Below are positions 1 to 10,282 of a stretch of 64,000 bases of DNA, piece by piece. Location of the stretch: assembly GCA_014904845.1 (NCBI GenBank), contig MU119219.1, positions 1 through 64,000 on the forward strand, in the 5' to 3' direction. This DNA is from Acephala macrosclerotiorum (Eukaryota > Ascomycota > Leotiomycetes > Helotiales > Mollisiaceae). The notes below the pieces were generated by a model. The model saw nothing but the letters and a program-made list of their open reading frames with translations. It ran no database searches and was not told the origin of the DNA. How positions within the stretch are numbered: position 1 is the stretch's first letter; every line of letters starts with the position of its first letter. A program made the translations under genes and the position numbers.

Positions 1-72
1 TTTATTTTATTTATTTTATTTATTTTATTTATTTTATTTATTTTATTTATTTTATTTATTTTATTTATTATT
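1..72. repeat. AT-rich 9-bp microsatellite
   Basis: The window opens with about eight tandem copies of TTTATTTTA. The next ~100 bases (to about 180) are also strongly AT-rich before base composition becomes normal, so this may be the edge of another AT-rich block to the left. Confidence 0.9.
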
Positions 73-799
73 AGTTGTTCGCTTTAAAGATTAATACAAA
101 CTTTTATTCGTAAACACGTAATAAGAATCACTTTAAAAATAGGCGAAAAGTACCAAATTTAATTAACCTTTTTACACGGTATCTATTTGCCATTGCTCTC
201 GATCTGTCCAATAATGGGCCCAAACGATATCGAGTGCACGACTGTTTGGATTAGACATTGGGACAATATGGTGCCCGAAAAGAGCGAGGTGAGGCGGGGT
301 CGACGCAGAGGATGGGTTGTGAACCAAGTCACTTTACGCAGGCCTGTATGCGAAATCACTACCTCGTTTGCTCGCTGCCTCAATTTTCTATACACACCAA
401 AAGAGATGAGCAGAAGCGACAACTGGTGTGTATTCTGCGCCTGTCCCGCTATCGAAACTAAGGTTTCATTGTTAATCTCTAAGCCCCATATCCCTCTTTC
501 TCTGCTCTATGCCCTCTCAATAATACATTTTCCTCTCGACCCACCAAATTAGAATAAAATAATGGAGAACAGCGCCTCAACCTCAGCAAACAATAATGGG
601 ACAGAGACCAATGTCTTTGGCGTCGTTCTTGGCTATATCGGTGCTGAAGCCGCGACAATAATTTCTTTCGAACGTCCTTTATGGTCTCATGCGAAATAAC
701 AAATTGTCCATCTCTGTAACCCGTGCAACAATAGTGAAAGCCCTTACAAGGACACCCACAGGAATCTTGCGTACAAAAACCAGCGAGCACAAGGCCATC
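73..799. other. Intergenic, no supported gene
   Basis: An AT-rich lead-in (to about 180) is followed by normal-composition sequence that forms the 3' flank of the minus-strand AAA-HET gene. Short reading frames on both strands overlap one another and show no recognisable domain or splice structure, so none is called. Confidence 0.5.
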
Positions 800-3700
800 T
801 CAGACCACAATCCAGTCGACGTTCGTTGACGGTGCGAGGTCGCTTTTCTGTATCACTCCAGCACGGCTCACGAAGAACAGGCCGCACTTTTCTAGATACT
901 CAGTACGAGGGCCGGGTCGGCCGGAAGCGTCGTCATTTTCCGGGACATCTGAAACTTCCCGAAACAGAAGGCCGCGGCAAACCCAGGATACATTGCCGGT
1001 GAAGTCCCCATACTCGTGGGAGTAACTCGTGCAAACCGCGTAGCTCTTCCGGGGTTTTCCCTTCTCTACCCACTTCTGTAAATCCATCTGCGAGTCTATA
1101 TCTTCTGGGCGCCTTCCATACATATCCAAGATAGCTGACATATCAAAGACGTCGGCATCTATCGGCGGACCGTCCTTGTCCGAGGCGGCGATCAAAGCGG
1201 CTTTGCGAATAACGACGTGGCCGTTCTGGCTAATCTCCCAGGAGCGCACGGAATCGTGATCGATCAGGTCGTGTGGCGTCACTAGTACCTGGGGTCCTTG
1301 AAAATAGGGTTTGTAGCCGGCCTTGAAAGGGAGCATCGAGTTACGGAGATTTGGCATGGCTTCTTTGGTCGGAGCGAAAGTACTGAAGAGCGAAGAGCCC
1401 CATTTCTTTCTTACTTCTTTGAGAAAGGCTACCGAGTATTTGCCGAGGACAGCGTCTCCTACGGTCGGGTTTTTACGATCATCCCAGTCGTGGACACCAA
1501 GCACCGACATAATTGCCTCAGAACGATCATCTTGGCAAAATCGGTTGCTTCCTTGCGAAAGAATGTCTCCGACCGTTGGCTGAAATATGTAAGCCATCCC
1601 GGACATCATCATGACACATGTCAGAAGTAAGATGCTGCGTGGAACTTTTGTGCATCGTATCTCCGATTCGATTTCGTTCAAGCCGCTCGCTGTCCCATCA
1701 GGGTCAGCTCTCCTGAGGCTATTCTGTTGTAGAATCGCCATGAGTCCAGATAATTCCAAGACGCTGTCGATATCGCCGTCAACAAGCCTCAAAGGGGTCC
1801 AGTCTCTTGTACACAGCCACATGTCTGGACGCAGACAGGCTTCTTGAAAAGTCCAAGTCGAGCTCAACCACTCGTGGCACTGCTCGTACGTTGTGTCACG
1901 GCCGATCAACATGGGTCCGCCGGAAACTTCACCTTTTGCAAGTACCGTAGACGAGGCTTTTTCCACCTCGCGAGTTTCCTCATCCAAAGGATTGAAGTCG
2001 GATTGCCAGCCTCCCGGGGGGTGCTCTAGTAGACTAAGTGCTAGCCAACGAGCGATGGATTTTAGATCGTTCATATGATTGACATTGCTAAACCAGATGA
2101 CAGCCCGTGTTGCAGTGCTGAAAATTTTGGCCTGGCGGGCAATTTCCTGGTGCGAGATTGGATCCTGCCTGTCCTGAGGTATGCACAGCAGGTCGAACCA
2201 GACGTAATTCCCGTCCCTGGGGACGTCTTTCAAGATCCTGGGTAAGTGCTTCACGTTGAATATTGAGTTGCAGGGCACGCGCCATTTTACACCTTCGACG
2301 TCGGCAAACTTGCCCTTGATAATCCAGCGACCCCAAGTGTGACTGATAGCTGTGTATGATGGCGACATGAGCGTGCTGGTCTCGACCGTTTGCTCGTTTG
2401 CGATGTCCCAGAGGTAATAGGGATACCCTTCCTTTTCAGCTTTGGTCAGCCACCAACAAGGTTCGGAAACTGCCCCAAGACTTCGATACGGTCCCTGGAG
2501 GATTAATTCTGGCTCTTTAGCTAACTTATATGGCCAGAGAGTGGCCACATGAAGCGGGATCTTAAATCGGTTGCCTATATTATCGATTTTCACAGACCCT
2601 TTTGCCAGGAGATCGTCAAGGGCGGTAGCAATAGACGCAGCAAATTCATTAATAGTCAACATAGTTGACTCGCCTTGGGGCTTTGCTTCCCTTTTCCGGT
2701 CTCGTAGCACTGCGTCATAGTACAGGCAGCCGATCCTCTGCGTGCATGAATGTACAGCGGCTGAGTCTCTAGCTCGCATCAATGAGCTTGGGAAAATAGC
2801 ACAAGGTTCCGGCTTTGTATCGACGGAAAACTCCAGGCAAAAAAGGTGGAAAAGATGGTAGTGGTAGCTGGATTTGGAGAGCTTGGCAAAGACTCGCCGG
2901 AATGATTTGTCGGTTGGAAGCTTGACCGTGGATTCGAGGACAATATAGGCGACGGCGGCTGCGCTTAACCTGATGTCTTGATATCGTCCAGTCCACCAAT
3001 CGAGCAGGTGCACAAAGGAAGCCTCTTGGATTTTAGACAACGTCTGCCTGAAAGAGCTTCGGAACTCCTCCTCCATAAGAAGCAGGCAGCACAACGACCA
3101 CTGCCATAATTTGCCCGAGTTGCGTTGCATCACGCGAAATTTGACTCCCAGACGATGTGCATCCAAACATATCGAGTCTAGATACTTCTTTAACGCGACG
3201 CCAAGAGGAGGATGGATCCATTCCCTTGTCCAGGGCTGAGCGTCCGTCATGGTGAGATCGTCTATCGAGCCAGTCCGCTCAGATGGTACGCTGAGCCTGT
3301 TTCCAAGGTTGCTCAACCGACCAGATCGATCAAGGTAGTCTTGAAGTGTGGCCTCCACTGCTTCGTTCGCAACCTCGGCAACGCTGTTGATATCGTCTAT
3401 CAAATCGGTCTGCGCCCGCGTCATTTCTCGTCGGGAATCTCTAGATCGGCCGGGGTCTAAGAGTACCATGTCTGATGTTGATGCTGTCGTGCCTGGAACG
3501 TCAATATTTATTCCTTCATGTTTGTCGTCGCAACGAGTTGAGTTTCTTGCATTGTCGTGCAATAGGTCACAGTTAGTACTTTTGTTAGGGATATAACTCC
3601 CTGCCATCTCTGCATCCTCCTGTTTTGCCCTGGCCAGCCTACTCTCTAGTAAAGGGAGGAGCTCGTAAGCACGGATAATCACTCTGCTCTCAGGGTCGGT

Positions 3701-6610
3701 TCCCGGGGCTCTGTGTTTCAATGCATATTCAATCACATTTTGTGAGAATGCCTCCACACCTCTTCCGTTCGCCCAAGACTTGGTCGCTACTAGCTGTGCT
3801 AGAATGTGGAGAATTGGTCCTCGTGATTTGGCTTGTGTAAGCCCTTCGAGCTGAATACCAAGCTTCCCAACGAACGTCCCTAAGAGGGCCAAGCTAGCTG
3901 CTGGTCGCATAGGCCGAAAAATGACATCCGTCGCAAATCGGCTGCGTAGACCGCGATTTAGCTGCATCAGTTTGTTTATGTCGTCCTCATAGCCAGCTAG
4001 TATGATGACAATCTTGCGAGCAAACCGTTCTTTCGTCATGCAGTCCACGATCTCCCCGATAGCGTCGACAGCACGCATCTCCCCTAGGCGATATGCCTCG
4101 TCGATGAACAGGACCTTGCCTAGAGCGCGCTCAAACATCCTGATCACTTTTCGTCCTGTGAGACCTGCGTGTTCTGATACAAGGTCGGAGACAGAACACT
4201 CAATAAGCTCGGGTGCGGCAAGGATGCCCATGTCGTAGAAGATCTGCGCGGCCTTGCGTGCGACCGTAGTCTTCCCCGTTCCAGGTGGCCCCTTGAACAC
4301 CAAAGCTAGAGGGATGTATGGCCGGGGGTCTTGACCGCGCAACTTCAGGTTAGCGGCGATGTCTTGATAGCCTCGGAACTGCGATTTGATTTCTTCAACT
4401 CCTTGCATATCGCTGAAGAGTTTAATACAGCGCTCGCTGGCCTCCATAGCTCGGGCGAAATCCGGATCGAAATCGCTGGGTCCCAAGAGCTGTCCTACTC
4501 CTTCTGAGACGCCCATCGACGAGACTCTTGCTTGGTATCTAGCTTTCGCTTGGCCAATAAGATTTTCAACATCGCCACCATTCCCGAAATTAGGACGATG
4601 TCGTGCTGTGCTTAGCATCTCCCTCGCTACCTTTATAGCTTCAGGAGCAGCATCTAGTTCATATCTACGGAGTTTGAGTTCAAGAATCTGACCCAGCTGG
4701 TCGTCGTTGAATGCCGTGAAATGAAATGCCTCTTCCTGGGGGAATCGTCGCGCGAGGCCGGGATTGCTTGTTTCAAAGAGCTCAAGCATACCGTCGGTAT
4801 ACCCTATCAGAATAACAGCTCTGTCCTCGCCTGGCTCAGGCTGAATATTTGCAACCAAAGTGTCGATGATCGCGGCCCGGAAAATGTCAGTTCGGTGACC
4901 GGTATCATAGGTAGCCCCAGGGAGGAGCATATGCGCATCATCAATAACAAGCACACCGCTTCGAGCTTCATCGAGGGCATTCTTAGTTCTCATCTCGGAG
5001 TGTCCAATGTACGGCCCAATGAGATCAGAGGCGGCTTTCATCACCACCGTTGACTTCGAAATGAGGCCGAGGTCAACAAGAATCTGCGCATAAAGCTTAG
5101 CGACAGTAGTTTTGCCTGTGCCAGGAGGTCCGAGGAAGCACCGGTTCAGCGTGATTCTGATAGGCTTCTTGCCTTGAAGCTTGCGGTAGTAGTTGACAAC
5201 AGCAAGGCTGAACATGGCTTCGACTGAGGCTTTGACCTTCTCGAGGCCGATCATGCTTTGCAATGTTTTCCATGCGGCACTTCGGCTACCCATCTCGGTC
5301 GCTTTCTCTCCAAGCATGTCTGCTTTCGTGAACAGAAAATCATCCAGTCCTTCCAAGTCAGGGTTTTGCGCTTCTCGTTGCAACCGCTTCGCCCGACGAT
5401 CACAAAGGGTAGAAAAACAACTTTGCAAAGTCTTCACATTTCCAAAATTCGGGGCTCCCCGGCCACGACCAATAATGCTAACGAAGGTGTGTAGGTAGGG
5501 GCCATCGAAGCCACCTTCAATGTCCTTGATGGGCTCGCCGAATTTTCTATGGATCATATCAACGAGGATTTTCCGCAGCTCCTCGTCTGTGTAATCTGGT
5601 AACTTTATGTGCGGAATCTGGAGATTAACATTAAGCACTGGCGTGAAGTCGATGGTCTCCTTGCCCTGGCTTGAGACAATTATGGCAATTTTGGAGGGGC
5701 CCTTTGCCGATTCAGCAAGAAGTTTCCCCAGGACAGAACGCACATCGGGAATACTCTGGGCTCCCTCGAGTAATACGATCTACTCAAGTACGTGTTAGTC
5801 CTTCGGGTGTAATTAAGTATTGCAAAGTCAAGAAAACATACCCCGCCATCATTGCTTCGCATCTCCTGTATCTCCTTCAGGTTTGATTGCCAGCGTTTCT
5901 TCGACCTCAGCTGCGGTCCCGATATCCGGAGAGGCTTCGCCCTTGGCACCAACCCCAGGGACATTAAAAGGTCGGCATAAAGTCTCGCAACGGTCTTCTT
6001 GCCTACCAAACATTAGTAAATGGTCGGTCGAGTTAAGCGATGCCCGCTCCAAAGCCTCTACTTAATACATAGGGGATACTAGCAATATGACTAACTTCAT
6101 TCAACAATATCACAGGTGGGGCTGTTTTCTTATAGTAATAACGAGAATAGAAGTTTACCTGTCCCTGGATTTCCCATTATAACAGTGTCTAAAACGACAT
6201 TGCGCAGGTCTTCGTACTGTCCTCTCGCGGGGTGAGCAGCAGCATGGATATCGAGAAAGTAGGCTTTCGCATTCTCAAGGCCGACCATCATCATGAGCTT
6301 GTCAAGGTGTTCGTTTTCGACCTTGTCTTCTTGTTTTCGCCTAAGCCACTCACGCCGCAACTGTGCGTCGTCCGCCACTCCTTCGCGAAGCCCAGAAGTC
6401 TTCGATGGTGACCTCTGAGCGTCGTCCGACGATGTTGAACTGAAGCGCTTGAATTGTGATACCGTAAGGGTACGTGACAGGTCACCCCTAAAATTACGAA
6501 GATGGAGTCTCAGTTCTTCCGGATCCTCCAAAGTATCCCTTGTAAAACGAGCGAATGCGATTAGCACGACCCATAGGATCCTCAGGATCCTCAAGATCAT
6601 GAGAATCCAT
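800..6610 (-). CDS. Triple CbbX/SpoVK-like AAA ATPase fused to a HET domain
   Basis: The gene model has four exons: 6610-6498, 6439-6159, 6002-5842 and 5779-800. The introns are 58, 156 and 62 nt, all GT-AG, and the phases agree, giving 5,535 nt or 1,844 residues. The start MDSHDLEDPEDP is chosen because its frame joins the AAA frame through intron 1. AAA1 has GNPGTGK (about 127-133) followed by K instead of T, and no acidic Walker B (GGIVLLEGA). AAA2 has GPPGTGKT (about 402), VLVIDDAH (about 461) and NPGLARRF. AAA3 has GPPGTGKT (about 682), VLFIDEAY (about 742) and NRGLRSRF. After a linker of about 350 residues comes a HET domain with YTAISHTWG (about 1327), YVWFDLLCIPQD (about 1377) and STWTFQEAC (about 1492). 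CbbX-type AAA arrays are known in fungi, and HET domains trigger heterokaryon-incompatibility death. Coupling the two suggests an ATP-dependent sensor with a death effector, which is inference. AAA2 and AAA3 look catalytically competent; AAA1 looks degenerate. Exon 4 is one open frame of almost 5 kb, so the gene appears intact. Confidence 0.88.
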
Positions 6611-7724
6611 CGATTCCACATGATTAATACTAAATGGCTTTTAGCACTGTCCTTATGACCCGGGTCGGGTGAGAGTTCGGATCTGCTAATTGTCTATGTC
6701 GAAAAGAGTTGATTCTATAAGATTCGGGGGGGGCGTCTAAATTTTGATCGATGTCAATGTTGGTGCTGAAAAACTGGGTATCAGGAAAGAAAAAGAGAAG
6801 GAGGCTACCTTGGCCAGGCTGTCAGCGCGATTTTGCCTTCGGCTACAGCCCTCGGCTAATCCCCGGTTCTTCTACGCATATAACATGCCCGTCCCCCGTT
6901 GGCTCCATGGCCGGTTTTCCAACATGCTAGCGTTCAGCTGCCTTGAATGCGCATATTCCCATTCGCTCTTGATCTTGTGGCCCTACCAGGGCGCACGCCG
7001 GTCCGCGTTCGGTCAGTTGCCACATCGAAATCTAATGTTTCCACTTTTAGCTCGTCCTATCCCTGGAGGCACCAAAGACGGAGCTCCTTGCAACCCGCCT
7101 GAATGGTACGGTTGCAGAGTGCCAGTTCTAGACTCCCTTGTCTAGGATATGCAACCAATCGGCTCTTGGCGTGTTACCAAAAGACGGCGCTGCTTGATTG
7201 GTTTTGACTCACCCGCATCCGAAAGGAGGCTCCTGTAGCGGTCCGTTGCGAGACATTTGGGATTTAAGTGATTGGTTGATTCTGCGCTTCGGATTGTCAC
7301 TCCGCGTCGCCCAAGTGGACTTGATTCCTCATATTTTGGTATCCTCACTTTAGTGGCTATGATTTCACAGACTTTGTGTCGAATAGCAAATGCTTAAGTA
7401 GAACTCAAGAATCAAAACATGAGAAACGGCGACGGCTTCTTCGGTCCGCCATTGAAAGTTATGTTAAGATTCCCATCGTTATACCGTTGGTTGGAGGGCT
7501 CCACGTGCGTATGCGGGCCATCTCCAAAGTCTAACCACAGCTGAGGGCTTTGAGACATGTCGCAATCTTCATGCCCTCTATGGCGGGGTGAAAATTAAGG
7601 GGTTAATTTCGCTCAGCCATATTCGGCAAAGTCCCGATACACCCCGTCCTACAATACTACTATAAGATGGCCACGCTATTGCTTGAGGACTTAGCTTCCT
7701 GACCATCTTTGAAATACTTGACAA
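6611..7724. other. Intergenic region between divergent genes
   Basis: This stretch separates the minus-strand AAA-HET gene from the plus-strand secreted-protein gene and must hold both promoters. An open frame at 6744-7145 begins only at TTG and shows no domain, so it is not called. Confidence 0.5.
7661..7668 (+). promoter_or_regulatory. Possible TATA box
   Basis: TATAAGAT lies 64 nt before the ATG of the secreted-protein gene at 7725, a plausible fungal core-promoter position. No other support. Confidence 0.35.
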
Positions 7725-8841
7725 ATGAAGTCACCATTTTTTCTCGTTGCCATTCCGGCTTTGTTCTCCTCTGTCCTAGCCGTTCCCAGTAATGTTATCG
7801 GAAGAAATGATTACCCTGCGGACAACTGCAATCGAGATATTGTAGGCAAGCCCGCGAAGGTTGCCGATTGCAATTCCTACTTCGTTACTGCTGTCACGCC
7901 TGTGGCTAAGTGAGCATTTCTTGCTTGTCATTTCAAACATGGTTGCTAATGCGTTGCCTTGAAGGACCATCACAAGACTTCAACTATGACTTCATATTCA
8001 GTCGTCGGAACTCTCAGAAAGAGGAGCTCTACCCCAACTCCAATTACTATTGTCCCAATAAACATTCCAACTTATGGTACGTCCTTTTCCCATCCCAGTT
8101 AGTGCAGGTGATGGGAATCTCAAGCTGACTTTTGTAGCCGTCAGTTCATGCACCGTTGCGGAACGTTACTCATCTGCTTGCTCGTGTGCCGGAGTAACGC
8201 ATTCCACCACAACTGTTCCCGTTGCCGTAAGTTCTGCTCTCCCAAACTTCAGCCACCTGTCAACTCATCACGGCCCGTCACCTCGGTCGTCACGAAAACC
8301 AAGACAGTCACCGTCAGCAGCTTCAAGATAGCTGCCACAACATCAGCCTTGAGCCCCACCAAACAACTCCTCGTTTCAGACGATAGAGCCACAAGCCCTA
8401 ATCTGTTTGGGATCCTCGTCACTCCGAAAGAAATCGTAGATGGTAGCGGAGTCTGGAGACTTAGTACAGGGTATGGGCAGGATTATAAGGGGAGGTTCAC
8501 GCAGCAGGATGCGGGGCAGCAGGGGTTGAGCGAGTGGATTTGGACGGATACTGCGGCGAATATTGATGCTAATGGGGTGAGTGATACTTTGTTCATTTCG
8601 ATATACTCTCTGAAAACCATGGGCTAATTCATTATAGTGGAAATATATCGACTTCATCGTTGATCCATTCACCCTTGCCGTCACTGCCAAAGGTACGGAT
8701 TCTGGAAACACCATCTTGCAGGTTTGTCAGTTGAAAGGAGGACCTTATTACTTGGATCTTTCCGGGGCGGCTGGACTCGCTGAACATACTACCGGGAGTC
8801 CTTGCTTCCCTGTTGTGTTGTCGGCTGTCCCGCTGAAGTAA
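7725..8841 (+). CDS. Predicted secreted protein, multi-exon; possible small frame break
   Basis: The ATG at 7725 begins a clear signal peptide (a hydrophobic stretch after MKSPFF ending near SSVLAVPS) and a mature start with Cys residues. Further exons are supported by phase. The exon ending in INIPTY joins VSSCTVAERYSSACSC through intron 8075-8138 (GTACGT, GCTGAC branch, TTGTAG). A GTAAGT intron probably covers 8227-8303. Intron 8577-8637 (GTGAGT to ATAG) leads into the last exon, WKYIDFIVDP, ending at TAA 8839-8841. The first junction is the weak point. The best donor (GTGAGC at about 7912) with acceptor GAAG gives KTITR and then leaves the frame of the next exon by one base. Either a weak donor is used or there is a 1-nt indel near 7975. 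The mix of Cys and Ser/Thr fits a small secreted or wall protein. I do not recognise the family. Confidence 0.65.
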
Positions 8842-10282
8842 CATACTGGTGGTGGAAATCCGCGGCCGAGACTGGTGATAAGAAGAAAGTTCCGAGACAT
8901 AAGATGTGACTAATCGAGGTCATTCAAGCATGTTCTCCTATAAAAGTCCGTTAGGGTGTGAGACAATCGAAGCATGAGCACGTGAAACACGTGGAAATTT
9001 TGAACTTCGAACTTAAGTCATCCTTCCACCATTTCATCTAGTGGCGACGGCTTCCACTGAAGTCAAATTGGATCATAAAAGTCTACTATATATGTCAAAG
9101 GAAGCCTGGACAACATACTAGCGCCGAGGATATAGCATCACATGACCTTCTCCCAACTCGGTTAGAGTGGATTCCATAGCCTGGAACCGCGAAGATCTTC
9201 AACATGTTCTCTATCCTCGATTCTCCTCATCTCTTCTCATGCGAATTATTTCCCATCAACCCAAACGATATACCATGGCTTTCCTTTTCCACGACAAACC
9301 TGGGAGGCGACGCTGTGCCCAAATGCATAAACACACTTGATCCTCAAATCCTCGAGCGATAGTTCCGATACATGATGGGCATTGGGAAAACAACACTCTG
9401 CCTTGTAGCTTGACACGTCACGAAATTCGAAACAATCTCGACGTGCAGCTTCGGCCTCACCCAAAAATCGCCAAAAGCTTGTTGGAGATTGGCAGGGGCA
9501 TTTCTAATATAAGTTTCTGACTGCTAATTGGTCGTTCACAGCCTCTGTCTCGGTCGCGACGACATGTCTTATTTCGACTTCAGCCAAAAAATTTGGCTAT
9601 TGATCAGATAGACGAATTCGACTCACCGATTGGATTTTGTTGGTTGTGGCGTCCAGCTGAGCATCCTTCGCAATGCTTGATCGCTAATGTGGGCGGGAGA
9701 AAAGCAATATTGCGGCATCAGGAGACGCTGAGGCTGGACCTGTTGTCGCATTATTGAAACAGGAGAAAGGACTGCTCTCAGGAGATATGCGACCAAGAAG
9801 GGGACTGTCATCTCTTTTGGCTACCCAATTCTTGGACATCGCGAACTCAAAAAGTCTAACGAATACGGAGAAATCGTACATGGTATTAGATCCTTGTTGT
9901 GCAACGCTACATCTCGTCGGGTGCGCTAAGAAATGACTTGTTTTTACACCAATTTCCAGCTGAGGATAAGCCTTGTGTCGAGAAGCCTTATGGCTTGCAT
10001 GAGGCTGCGAATAATATGCATCGATACGACGCCACATCCCGAGGTTGAGCTTAGCTCTTTGAGTGGAAGACCTGATTTACTCTATTTCTCCTATTTGGTT
10101 CTTTTTGGTCTAAGTTTGGCTCACCGTGGAACGGTAGCTAAAGCCCGTTAGAGGAGAGAGGTTACAACACAGCCTCGTCGTCCGATGGCGGCTCGAGTAC
10201 AATAGCAACATGACCCCACACGAAAAGTCGTCGTTCCAATTCTGTTCGCAACTAACCATAATATATTCACGAAATCAGCAAC
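8842..10282. other. Intergenic with a weak minus-strand frame
   Basis: No gene is confidently supported. A minus-strand frame at 9246-9496 has protein-like content (KAECCFPNAHHVSELS, then KPWYIVWVDGK before the stop) but lacks an ATG and is preceded by stops. It could be a last exon or gene relic. The right part is the promoter of the WW-domain gene. Confidence 0.35.

Noticed and set aside
1..180. Telomeric repeat at the left edge
   Set aside because: The repeat is TTTATTTTA, not TTAGGG-like.
183..790. Overlapping open frames of 60-120 codons on both strands near the left edge
   Set aside because: They overlap each other, have no domains and no splice logic; chance frames.
1298..5498. Many plus-strand frames of 60-110 codons opposite the AAA-HET gene
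   Set aside because: They are antisense shadows of a long conserved coding exon with clear domain motifs on the minus strand.
6744..7145. Plus-strand 133-codon frame
   Set aside because: It starts only at TTG, has no conserved motif and lies in a promoter region.
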